This document shows positions 25,534 through 32,411 of a DNA stretch of 64,000 nt, piece after piece. Made by a program: the position numbers and the translations under genes. The stretch's first letter is position 1. Each line of letters begins with the position of its first letter. The stretch is from the NCBI GenBank assembly GCA_036524855.1, contig DATDBL010000133.1, positions 4,554-68,553 of the forward strand, written 5' to 3'. The stretch comes from Aldersonia sp036524855 (GTDB taxonomy: Bacteria > Actinomycetota > Actinomycetes > Mycobacteriales > Mycobacteriaceae). The notes under the pieces were generated by a model. It was not told the origin of the DNA, did no database searches, and worked only from the letters and a program-made list of their open reading frames with translations.

Positions 25534-26087
25534 ATGTCGCCGCAGGATCTGGACTGTCCCGACCCGGGGCACTGCCCGGTAGTGGCCACACTCCCTCGGC
25601 TGCGCACGACGACCCTTCGCGCCGGGACTACGTGGTATCGGGTGTACAACGCGATATGGGGATACGACGAGTACAACCCCGGCCACGGCGACGCCCGCTT
25701 CTCTCCCATCGACGATCCGGTCGCGGGGACGCGGCAGCCGAGCATGTACCTGGCGGGTACCCCGACAGCGGCGCTGCTGGAGACGGTGTTCCACGACGTC
25801 CACCAAGACAGCGCCCGCATCGTCTACGAGCGCGACCTGCGGGGCAAACTGATGGCCCACGTCCGCGTCCCCTCCGCCGCCCTGCTCGTCGACCTGCGAG
25901 ACCCCGAGCTCGAGCGACTCGGATTGCGCCGCGACCACATCGTGTCGACTGCCGCCGAGCACTATCCGTGTACCCGACGGGTCGCGCTGGCGGATGTTCG
26001 GACCGGGAGCGTCCTCGCTCTACGACGGACCGGGGCGCCTGCGGGTCGAGGAGGTGGCCGATGGAGCACGTGTGAACCTCCGGTGGC
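25534..26087 (+). pseudogene. RES-domain toxin gene with internal deletion
   Basis: RES toxins degrade NAD+. Conserved parts are present: TLRAGTTWYRVYNAIWG, ARFSPIDDP, SMYLAGTPTAALLETVFHDV and HYPCTRR (residues 28-150), including the Arg, Tyr and Glu of the family. After CTRR the expected 60 or so residues are missing, and the C-terminus reappears in another frame as MFGPGASSLYDGPGRLRVEE and VADGARVNL near 25994-26075. The ATG at 25534 directly follows the antitoxin stop. Both partners are damaged, so the module is probably dead. Confidence 0.65.
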
Positions 26088-26106
26088 TCCGCACCGTGTC
26101 CTCGTC

Positions 26107-26865
26107 ATGCTGCGATCTGTCGGAGTTGCGGTCTCGGTTGTCGCCTGCGCGTTTGCGGGGGCTGGGGTGGCGGCGGCGCAGGATCCGCCGAAACCCGCAC
26201 CGCCGCCGGGGGCGTTGCTGTCGTCGTTCTGGCGAAACCAGATTCAGAACTGCAACGCGATCTGTCCGTACATGCTCGACGGGGTGATCGACGTGCCGGT
26301 GGCGCTGGTGCAGGCGCCGGGCGTGTACGGCGCGGCGCTCGCGGCGACGGGGTCGCAGCCGCGCGCGACCGGTATCGCGGCTGCGTCGGTCACCGGCCCG
26401 GCCGACGCCGCCATGACCGGGATCATCGACAACGACGTGAACATCGTGTTGCCGCGTGCCCAGAACGCGTTCGAGGTCGCAGTCGTCGAATCGATGAATG
26501 TCGCCGGTGCGCTCGGAGATCCGAGTCTCGGGCCGACGTTCGACAACGCCCGGGCGGAGTTCCTCGACGGACTCGACCGGCCGCTCGTGCGCAATCCGGA
26601 GCCGATCGTCGAGCCGGCGACACCCGCGCAGGCCGATGTGGTCGACGCGATCCGGGTCGGGTCGGCGGTGCTGTTCCACGCGCCCGAACTCGGGATGGTC
26701 GGCGCTACCGACGCCGCCGACGACGCCGCGACCACCTACGCGGCAACCGGTGACGTCGCGGCGGCCCAGGATGCCGCGCAGCAGAGCATCGATGCGACTC
26801 TGCAGCAGGCGACTGAGGTGATCTACGCAACCATGGCCGGGCAATGGCCGCCCGCACCGAGCTGA
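26107..26865 (+). CDS. Secreted hypothetical protein
   Basis: A 252-aa exported protein. The signal peptide is MLRSVGVAVSVVACAFAGAG with cleavage near VAAAQD. The mature part begins DPPKPAPPPGALLSSFWRNQ and has two close cysteines (QNCNAICPYML) likely forming a disulfide. Alanine-rich helices follow (ATTYAATGDVAAAQDAAQQS). Similar proteins occur in Nocardia-type genomes with no known function. The ATG at 26107 lies within the same open frame as the broken RES gene, so the two can be mistaken for one fused protein; the signal peptide marks the true start. Confidence 0.65.
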   Translation: MLRSVGVAVSVVACAFAGAGVAAAQDPPKPAPPPGALLSSFWRNQIQNCNAICPYMLDGVIDVPVALVQAPGVYGAALAATGSQPRATGIAAASVTGPADAAMTGIIDNDVNIVLPRAQNAFEVAVVESMNVAGALGDPSLGPTFDNARAEFLDGLDRPLVRNPEPIVEPATPAQADVVDAIRVGSAVLFHAPELGMVGATDAADDAATTYAATGDVAAAQDAAQQSIDATLQQATEVIYATMAGQWPPAPS

Positions 26866-26866
26866 G

Positions 26867-26980
26867 TCATACCCGATCCCCGCGGGTCGTGGCGCGGTTC
26901 AGTTCGTCGAGCCCCTCGGGACGCGGATCTATGGTGATCTGCGCGCCCTGCCGGATGAGTTCGCGCACGCCTGGCGAGGG
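26867..26980 (-). pseudogene. Short C-terminal gene fragment, unrecognised
   Basis: The minus frame reads GVRELIRQGAQITIDPRPEG and LDELNRATTRGDRV, ending in TGA at 26867-26869. It looks like a real C-terminus (balanced charged residues, helix then strand), but no start or upstream domain is present within this interval. Its family is not recognised. It lies in a cluster of remnants between 24.6 and 27.2 kb. Confidence 0.3.
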
Positions 26981-26999
26981 CGGCGGCCAGGACCCGGCG

Positions 27000-27194
27000 A
27001 TGCCGACGGAAGCGCTGCTCGACCTGTCCTCCGGGTACGTGCTCCGGGTGCTCGATCAGCTGCCGCGACGCGGCACACAGGGTCCGTGGGCGGTGTCGAT
27101 GAACTACTACGACGATGTCGAACGGCTATGCCGGAGCCCGATCGTCGATCTGCAACTGCGGCCCTCGCGCAGTGCCGTGCCGGCCCGGGTGTGA
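27000..27194 (+). pseudogene. C-terminal remnant of a flavin-containing (Baeyer-Villiger-type) monooxygenase
   Basis: The 64 residues ALLDLSSGYVLRVLDQLPRR, GTQGPWAVSMNYYDDVERLC and RSPIVDLQLRPSRS match the C-terminal end of actinobacterial FAD/NADPH monooxygenases (LDLxSGYVxR, LPxxGxxxPW, NYxxD). The FAD and NADPH domains are absent from the DNA upstream, so it is a remnant. Confidence 0.6.
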
Positions 27195-27195
27195 G

Positions 27196-28482
27196 TCAGG
27201 ACTTGCGCGTAATCCGGTAGTGCAACACGAGGAACGGCAGGCCGAACACCCAGAAGGCGTGTTCGGCACGCAGTTCCCCGTCGCTGACGTGCACGTCGAG
27301 TTCTTCGGCGAATCCGTGCACCGCCGCAGCGGTGAGGGCGCGGGTGTCGGGGTCGACGTAGGCGAGGTAGTGGCCGGGATGTTCGAGGTCGCTGCGGCTG
27401 GTCAGTACGAGGCCACCGCCGGGACGTGACCTCGGCGTCAGCGTCGCGGTGAAACTTCCCTGCGGGACCGGGAATCCGACGCTGACGTAGCCCCGGCCGT
27501 CGTGCCGGTAGGTGGTGTAGAGGCCGACGTAGATCGGTTCGTCGGTGTCGGCGAAGGAACGGATCCATCCGCGCACGGCGATCGCGTCGTTGTCGGGTAG
27601 TGTGATCGTGTCGATGCGGCTGCGGATGCCGCGGTGGGTCTCGCGTTGGTTCATCGGGACGTTCGCCTGACCGAGTGGCCGCGCCACGGTGTTTCGGTAC
27701 AGCAGGTATCCGGGGCGCACCCACGCCCGCCACTGCGGGTCGATGTCGAGACTGAATCGCGTGGTGTGTTCGTAGAATTCGCGGATCAGGGGGTCGACAC
27801 TCGAGGCGTCGAGGTCGGGGCCGGCCAGGTCGTCGAGCGAGGCGACGATGCCGGCATCGGGGGCGTCGGCGGTGTAGTGCCCGCCGAGTTGGGCCGCGAG
27901 GTCGGCGACGTAGTCGGTGCCGACGTAGCGGGAGCGCGACTCACGCGGCACTATAAACGGAAGCTGTTCGGCGGGAACGCCTTCGGCGAGCAGTGTGACC
28001 TGTGGGTCGCGGAACAGCAACGGGGAGAGGGTGCGGTAGGCGAGCATGGTGCCGGCGGCGACCGCCGCTCCCGGCGCATCGGGCCGAAGGGCGGCGACCG
28101 CGCGACCGATGCCGTAACCCAGCACCGGGCCGAGCGCGACCTTCTGCGGGCGCACCCCGAGCAGACCGGCGAGCGTCCCGGTGCCGGTGGCGACCACCGT
28201 CGGGCCGGCATGGGCGCGCTCGGCCACCCAGCCGAGCGGCGCGGCGAGCGCGGCGGTGGTGGCGATGCGCTGCCAGAGCGCGGGGATCTCGCCGGGGCGT
28301 TGCAGGGAGCGGGCGATCCACTCGGAGGTCGCGAGCGCGGTGCCCCCGATCGCGGCCCCGATTGCGGTGGCCCGATGGCCACGCCTCGACGCCAGGGCGG
28401 CGCCGGCGAGGCCGCCGATGCCCGCGGCGAACACGACCGACTCGGCGCGACTCGTCGGGTTTGCGGCGGAGGGCGTGGACAT
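27196..28482 (-). CDS. Conserved hypothetical protein with membrane-like N-terminus
   Basis: A 428-aa protein. Residues 15-155 are Gly/Ala-rich hydrophobic segments (VVFAAGIGGLAGAALASRRG, ATAIGAAIGGTALATSEWIA, VVATGTGTLAGLLGVRPQKV). Residues 200-428 are soluble, with DPLIREFYEHTTRFSLDIDP, WRAWVRPGYLLYRNTVARPL and ITLPDNDAIAVRGWIRSFAD, then a beta-rich end (HAFWVFGLPFLVLHYRITRK). I recognise it only as an unassigned protein type of mycolic-acid bacteria. The ATG at 28482 precedes the first hydrophobic segment. It is a single gene on the minus strand. Confidence 0.6.
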   Translation of the reverse strand: MSTPSAANPTSRAESVVFAAGIGGLAGAALASRRGHRATAIGAAIGGTALATSEWIARSLQRPGEIPALWQRIATTAALAAPLGWVAERAHAGPTVVATGTGTLAGLLGVRPQKVALGPVLGYGIGRAVAALRPDAPGAAVAAGTMLAYRTLSPLLFRDPQVTLLAEGVPAEQLPFIVPRESRSRYVGTDYVADLAAQLGGHYTADAPDAGIVASLDDLAGPDLDASSVDPLIREFYEHTTRFSLDIDPQWRAWVRPGYLLYRNTVARPLGQANVPMNQRETHRGIRSRIDTITLPDNDAIAVRGWIRSFADTDEPIYVGLYTTYRHDGRGYVSVGFPVPQGSFTATLTPRSRPGGGLVLTSRSDLEHPGHYLAYVDPDTRALTAAAVHGFAEELDVHVSDGELRAEHAFWVFGLPFLVLHYRITRKS

Positions 28483-28619
28483 ACCGAAACGCTAGCCGAG
28501 GCGCCGACGGCAGCAGGGGTGCCCCTGTGGTGTGTCGGTAGCGCTGCTGGTCGAGTGAGGGGAACCCGCATGAGCGGAATCGACGGTGAGGGGGCCCTTC
28601 AGACGCGGCGGGGCGGGGG

Positions 28620-29015
28620 TCAGGAGTCGGTGCGCTGGGCCAGATAGGACTGATAGACGGTGATCAGCGCGTCCTTCTGGGCGCGGCTGAGGCGGGTGTC
28701 CTGGCGGATCGCCGCCTCGACGCTCACCGCCTCGACACTCGCCGCTTCGGCGGGGGCGTCGTCGGCGGTGGCGGACGGCGTGGTGGCGGCCCCAGCGGCC
28801 CGCTCGTAGCGGACCAACTCCTCCATCGGGATGCTGAGCGCCGTGGCGAGGGCGCGCAACACCCGAAGCGACGGTTCGTGCAGGCCGCGCTCGATCTGGC
28901 TGAGGTAGGCGTTCGACACGTGGGTGAGCTTGCTCAACTCGCGCAGCGACAGCTGCGCGAGTTCACGCTGCTCGCGTAGATATGCGCCGAGGGCGCCCAG
29001 CGAGCCATTGCTCAC
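28620..29015 (-). CDS. XRE family helix-turn-helix regulator (Rv0474-like)
   Basis: A 131-aa regulator. The helix-turn-helix is YLREQRELAQLSLRELSKLT and HVSNAYLSQIERGLHEPSLR (residues 12-52), followed by VLRALATALSIPMEELVRYE. An alanine-rich linker leads to a C-terminal helix LSRAQKDALITVYQSYLAQR. The layout resembles mycobacterial Rv0474, which sits next to the heparin-binding haemagglutinin gene. Here too a coiled-coil protein gene is adjacent, 41 bases upstream on the same strand. Confidence 0.82.
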   Translation of the reverse strand: MSNGSLGALGAYLREQRELAQLSLRELSKLTHVSNAYLSQIERGLHEPSLRVLRALATALSIPMEELVRYERAAGAATTPSATADDAPAEAASVEAVSVEAAIRQDTRLSRAQKDALITVYQSYLAQRTDS

Positions 29016-29056
29016 TGTGCGCCCTCGTCACCGGTCATCACGCTAAAATAGCGCGG

Positions 29057-29440
29057 TCAGGCCTTCGGGGTGCCGAGGCCGGCCGCAGTGGTGACGCGCT
29101 CGCGAAACTGCTCGAAGTTCTCGGCCCAGTCCTTGCGGTAGCCCTTGAACTGCTCGTTCAGCTTCTCGAACTCTCCGCCGAACTTGTCGAACTGGCTGTC
29201 GAACTGGCCTTGGAGCTTTTCGAACTGCTCGGTCAGCTTCTCGAACTGGGTGTCGAACTGGCTGGTCAGCTTCTCGAACTGCTCGGAGATCTTGTCGAAC
29301 TGCTCGGTGACGGGCTCCGGCAGCTTCTTGCTCAGCTCGTTCGCGCGCTCGACGACGTCGACGACCAGGTCCTCGCCCTTTTCGGCGGTGGAGAGCTGGA
29401 AGGTGTGGAACTTGTCGTACAGATCGGTGGCGGTGCTCAT
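29057..29440 (-). CDS. Coiled-coil amphipathic repeat protein (HBHA/lipid-body-like by context)
   Basis: A 127-aa protein dominated by a periodic helix: EQFDKISEQFEKLTSQFDTQ, FEKLTEQFEKLQGQFDSQFD and KFGGEFEKLNEQF between residues 47 and 100. Q/E-F-[DE]-K-[IL] recurs every 7 or 11 residues, as in apolipoprotein-like surface-binding helices or coiled coils. There is no signal peptide. Actinobacterial HBHA/TadA-type proteins that coat lipid bodies have similar helical repeats and lie beside an XRE regulator, so a lipid-surface role is a reasonable inference, though sequence identity to HBHA is not evident. ATG 29440 has an AAGGGA site. Confidence 0.65.
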   Translation of the reverse strand: MSTATDLYDKFHTFQLSTAEKGEDLVVDVVERANELSKKLPEPVTEQFDKISEQFEKLTSQFDTQFEKLTEQFEKLQGQFDSQFDKFGGEFEKLNEQFKGYRKDWAENFEQFRERVTTAAGLGTPKA

Positions 29441-29480
29441 GTCGAGTCCCTTCGTTACGGTGTGCATCGCGGGTGGATGC

Positions 29481-29777
29481 CTATGTCCAGGAAACCACGC
29501 GCGTGATCAGTATTTCAAGCAAGATCGACGTGACGTGCCACACATGCAGGTCAGACGCCTGCGGTCGGCGTCGGCTCGGGGTGCCCGCGATCAGCCGGAC
29601 CCCCGCGGCGTGCAGCACCGCGACCTGTGCCCGGCGGTCTTCCCAGTCGATGCCGAGCCGTTGCGTGATCTGTCGAACGCGTTTGGGAATCTGCACGCCC
29701 GGCTTACGACCCAGCGTCGGGCACATCGCGATGGCGGCATCGACCATGCGCCGCGCCAGCTCGGGCGTGGTGTGCAA
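29481..29777 (-). pseudogene. Amidohydrolase fragment
   Basis: The frame reads ELARRMVDAAIAMCPTLGRK, IPKRVRQITQRLGIDWEDRR and AQVAVLHAAGVRLIAGT. This is the central part of an imidazolonepropionase-like amidohydrolase, just before the metal-binding GTDxG loop. After AGT the sequence no longer fits (PSRRRPQ instead of DSG...), and the N-terminal metal-binding part is absent. It is a remnant with no function expected. Confidence 0.5.
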
Positions 29778-29825
29778 TGCGGTCGCCGTCGAAAGCGACC
29801 TCGGCCCGATAGCCGCGTCTCGGTC

Positions 29826-30205
29826 TCACGGGGTGTTGAGCATCCATCGATGTCCGAACGGGTCGTGGAACACCGCGACGCGACCCGCGGGTTCGCGGTC
29901 CTCGGGCCACGGTCCATCGTCACGCCCGCCGCGAGCACCCGCGCGGCGACCGCGTCAACGTCCGACACGGTGAGGTGCAGGGAGACGGAATTCCCGCGAT
30001 CGGTGGAGGGGGCGGCGACACCGGCGCTGTCGAACTCGTCCGACATCATCCAGCGCGCGCCGCCCACCGCGAACTCGACGTGCCCTACCCGACCGTCGTC
30101 CATCACGATCGGGTCGTAGACGACCCGCGCGCCCAGGACGTCCACGTACCACGAGATCGCGGCACGCGCATCCGCCACGCACAGGTATGGGGTCAGCACC
30201 GCCAC
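29826..30205 (-). pseudogene. PhnB-like VOC protein with a frameshift
   Basis: It starts MAVLTPYLCVADARAAISWY and continues VDVLGARVVYDPIVMDDGRV, VEFAVGGARWMMSDEF and VSLHLTVSDVDAVAARVLAA. After VTMDRGP the expected C-terminus is in another frame: GRVAVFHDPFGHRWMLNTP, ending at the TGA at 29826-29828. One missing base in a C-run near 29913 explains it. Repaired, it would be a normal 125-aa VOC protein of the PhnB/YdcJ type. Confidence 0.65.
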
Positions 30206-30214
30206 GGTTCGAGG

Positions 30215-30910
30215 CTAGTGCGGCGACCGGTGCAGGACCAGCATGCGGTCGCCGCCGCGTTGGAACTCGTACGCCACCGGCACAATCCTGTGGGAAATAC
30301 CTTGTGCGGCAAGTGTGTCGGTGAGCGATGTGACCATCTCGGGCATGGCTCGCCCGCTCTGGTCCAGCAGCGGAAAGACCCGCACGTCGCGGCGGCTCAC
30401 CCGCACGAGTTCGAGCAGTGCGGCGCGGTGGAAGGTCAGGTCGAGGCGGTCCGCGTAGGTGAACAATAGATGCGAGCTGAGGACGAGATCGAACGAGGCG
30501 TCGGGGAAGGGCAAATCCGGCAGGCTCGCGCAGCGGTAGCGGTCGGGACGGGCGGCGAGATCGCTGAGGAACGCCTGCGCCGCCGCAGACCGAGTGCGGG
30601 TGTGCCCGTCGACGCCGCCGTAGAAATCCCACACGTAGCGGTCGGCATGGGTGGACGCCCAGACGCGGCCGCGGTCGAGTTCGTCGCGCTGTCGGGCGGC
30701 GAGCTGATCGGGCGGATCTGCATACACCGGATCGACCGCAACCGCGTCGCACCCGCGACCGGCGGCGGCAGCGGTGAAGCTCGAACCGCCGCCGGGGCAG
30801 TCGAGCACGGTCCCGGTCAGGTCGGAGTCTGTCAGGGCGAACATGGCACGATATTCCTCGAACGAGCGCGCGCTGACGAGGTACTCACCGATCGAATCCG
30901 CCGCCGCCAT
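30215..30910 (-). CDS. Class I SAM-dependent methyltransferase-like protein
   Basis: A 231-aa Rossmann-fold protein. Motif I is VLDCPGGGSSFTAAAAGRGC (residues 36-55) followed by DAVAVDPVY; motif IV/post-I is LPFPDASFDLVLSSHLLFTY near residue 145. The family usually methylates small molecules or acts in SAM-dependent chemistry. No substrate can be assigned. The ATG at 30910 is the only good start. It is divergent from the small plus-strand gene at 30970. Confidence 0.75.
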   Translation of the reverse strand: MAAADSIGEYLVSARSFEEYRAMFALTDSDLTGTVLDCPGGGSSFTAAAAGRGCDAVAVDPVYADPPDQLAARQRDELDRGRVWASTHADRYVWDFYGGVDGHTRTRSAAAQAFLSDLAARPDRYRCASLPDLPFPDASFDLVLSSHLLFTYADRLDLTFHRAALLELVRVSRRDVRVFPLLDQSGRAMPEMVTSLTDTLAAQGISHRIVPVAYEFQRGGDRMLVLHRSPH

Positions 30911-30969
30911 GGTGAACTCACGGTAGCGGTGCCGAATCTCGCGTTCGAACCGGATCCCACCGACGGCCG

Positions 30970-31260
30970 GTGCTGGTGCTGTCGCGGTATCGGATCGACC
31001 CCGTGCACGACCGGGACCGCGCGGCGATGGTGCGGTTGGCGCGGTCGCGGCAGCCTACCGGTGCGATGGAATGGCGGCTCTACCGCGACGACGCCGCCGG
31101 GTACAGCTACATCGAGCCGTTCGTCGTGGCGTCCTGGGCCGGGGACATGCACACGATCCGGCTGACCGTCACCGACCGGCAGATCGAGGAGCGGGGCGAG
31201 GCGTACGCGGTAGAATCCGTGACCGTGCGGCACCTGCTGGCGGTGCGAACCCTCGAATGA
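30970..31260 (+). CDS. Stand-alone protein resembling the C-terminal extension of MFS_3 transporters
   Basis: A 96-aa protein reading LVLSRYRIDPVHDRDRAAMV, GAMEWRLYRDDAAGYSYIEP and FVVASWAGDMHTIRLTVTDR. EWxLxRD...YxExFVVxSW...R...TxxDR is the pattern of the ABM-like dimeric barrel that ends many EntS-type MFS transporters. The transporter part is absent. It could be a gene fragment or a small free-standing ABM-like protein. The start is GTG 30970; in-frame stops occur 18 codons further upstream. Confidence 0.5.
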   Translation: MLVLSRYRIDPVHDRDRAAMVRLARSRQPTGAMEWRLYRDDAAGYSYIEPFVVASWAGDMHTIRLTVTDRQIEERGEAYAVESVTVRHLLAVRTLE

Positions 31261-31373
31261 CGGCCGTGACGCAGAGTCACTCCGTTTCTAGTGCTCGAGG
31301 TTGGACCCATCGCGCCCTCCACGTCACCGGAAGTAGCGATCCTAAACCCGGCCGGTGGCGGAGTGCGGGTGAG

Positions 31374-31691
31374 TCAGCCGGCGGCGGCGTGGTCGTCGTG
31401 GGCGAGGACGTAGCGGGCGATGGCCTCGCGCATCACCTCGGCGGGGGTGCGGTCCTGCTCGTGGGCGATCTCGTCGACCCGGCGGCTGAGCCCGGCGGGC
31501 AGCCGCACCTGTCGTTTCGGCGAGTGCTCGCCCTGCGCGCCGCCCAACGGCGGCCGTCCCCGTCCGGCGCGGGCGAGCAGGGCGCGCCCGGAGGCGGCGG
31601 CGGCGCCGCCGCGGCGGGCGGTCGTGGAGTCCGTGGTCAGCTGCATTTCGTGCTCGGCCCAGTCGGCCAGCTCGTCATAGTGGGTGCTCAA
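31374..31691 (-). CDS. Ribbon-helix-helix (CopG-like) antitoxin-like protein
   Basis: A 105-aa protein with a C-terminal ribbon-helix-helix: SPKRQVRLPAGLSRRVDEIA and HEQDRTPAEVMREAIARYVL (residues 57-96). The N-terminus is a charged, Ala/Gly-rich region (ELADWAEHEMQL). The start is TTG 31691 behind GAGGAG. It lies 52 bases downstream of a damaged toxin-like gene on the same strand, the normal toxin-first order of this type of pair. It probably autoregulates. Confidence 0.75.
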   Translation of the reverse strand: MSTHYDELADWAEHEMQLTTDSTTARRGGAAAASGRALLARAGRGRPPLGGAQGEHSPKRQVRLPAGLSRRVDEIAHEQDRTPAEVMREAIARYVLAHDDHAAAG

Positions 31692-31743
31692 TGGTGGTAT
31701 CTCCTCACTGGTTTCGTCGTGGGCCGCTGTCCAGGAAGGGGTT

Positions 31744-32012
31744 TCACTGGTCGCCGATCCGGTCGAGATGCTTCCGGCGGGCGACCATCACGTGGAAGAT
31801 CGTCACGTCATGGCGGCCCTCCTCGACCATCACCTCGAGCAGCTGCCCGGTCCGGGAAGGGCCGACGAACAGGGTCGGACGGACCGTCGCCGGCGGCCGC
31901 GGGTCGTCGAACTCGGACTCGGCATAGATTAGATAGCGTGTGTGATCGCATGGCACGCGTCCTCGGGGGCGATGCCGTGCTTGGCCGCGCTGTCCGTCCA
32001 TCGGATTCCCAT
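31744..32012 (-). pseudogene. Toxin-like partner gene with a frameshift
   Basis: The first frame gives MGIRWTDSAAKHGIAPEDAC, HAITHA; the second continues YLIYAESEFDDPRP, VRPTLFVGPSRTGQLLEVMV and VTIFHVMVARRKHLDRIG. A single missing base at about 31938 joins them. Proteins of this layout (an N-terminal K-H-G-I turn, then LFVGxxxxGxLLEVMV and a basic HVMxAR...L end) accompany CopG-like antitoxins in actinobacteria and resemble BrnT-type RNases. The specific family is uncertain. Confidence 0.5.
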
Positions 32013-32240
32013 TCGGTTTCGGTTCCTAATAATGTAGTCCACAAAGCTCAGTTTTTGTAGTACGTAAACCGTGTCGCCCGGTAGTCGCGTTCCGACCTCA
32101 AAATCGCTAGCAAGTTTGAATGCTAGCGAGCACGTCTGACAAGAATCTCGCCCGAGACCGGCGCCCACCCGACGTCGATCCGCGAACCGTTTGACCCTCC
32201 AAACGATCACGGATGCGGGGGGCACCTCGCTACCAGGGTC
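32013..32240. other. Gene-free region before the monooxygenase promoter
   Basis: No coding region was recognised. The base composition is less GC-rich (for example around 32030-32120) than the flanks, typical of a promoter-bearing or acquired segment. It must hold the promoter of the toxin/antitoxin pair on the minus strand and upstream control sites for the monooxygenase operon. Confidence 0.4.
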
Positions 32241-32280
32241 GTGAGTGGTTCTGGAGTCTATGGACTCCACAACCACTCAC
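32241..32280. repeat. 40-bp near-perfect inverted repeat
   Basis: The left arm GTGAGTGGTT-C-TGGAGTC (32241-32258) mirrors GACTCCA-C-AACCACTCAC (32263-32280) with a single C/C mismatch and a 4-base loop. RNA would fold into an 18-bp hairpin. It lies 131 bases before the monooxygenase large-subunit start. It lacks a T-tract, so a terminator is not the best reading; an operator or recombination site is possible. Confidence 0.7.
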
Positions 32281-32298
32281 GGGTGGCGCCGCCGCCCT

Positions 32299-32323
32299 GT
32301 GACGTGCGTCTCACAGTGAGACG
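32299..32323. promoter_or_regulatory. TGAGACG operator-like repeat before the monooxygenase operon
   Basis: CGTCTCAC-A-GTGAGACG (32307-32323) is an 8-bp inverted repeat with one central base. Its left half, read on the minus strand, is GTGAGACGCACGTCAC (32299-32314), which matches 13 of 16 bases with GTGAGACGTGCATCAC before the Fis-type regulator gene. It is a candidate activator (MimR-like) site. Confidence 0.6.
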
Positions 32324-32411
32324 GGCAGAGGCCTTCAGAGTGGGTTGAATTCTGGGCACACCGTCCCCCAGCCGTCGGCAACCGGCCGGCGCTCGATACA
32401 GGAGGCGCAAT

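Noticed and set aside
25534..26865. A single fused RES-secreted protein
   Set aside because: The RES part loses its own C-terminus to another frame, and a clear signal peptide begins at 26107. The frame is open by chance across two genes.
31270..31370. Possible tRNA-like fold
   Set aside because: GGTTGGACC-like segments do not form a cloverleaf with an anticodon arm or CCA-proximal stem.
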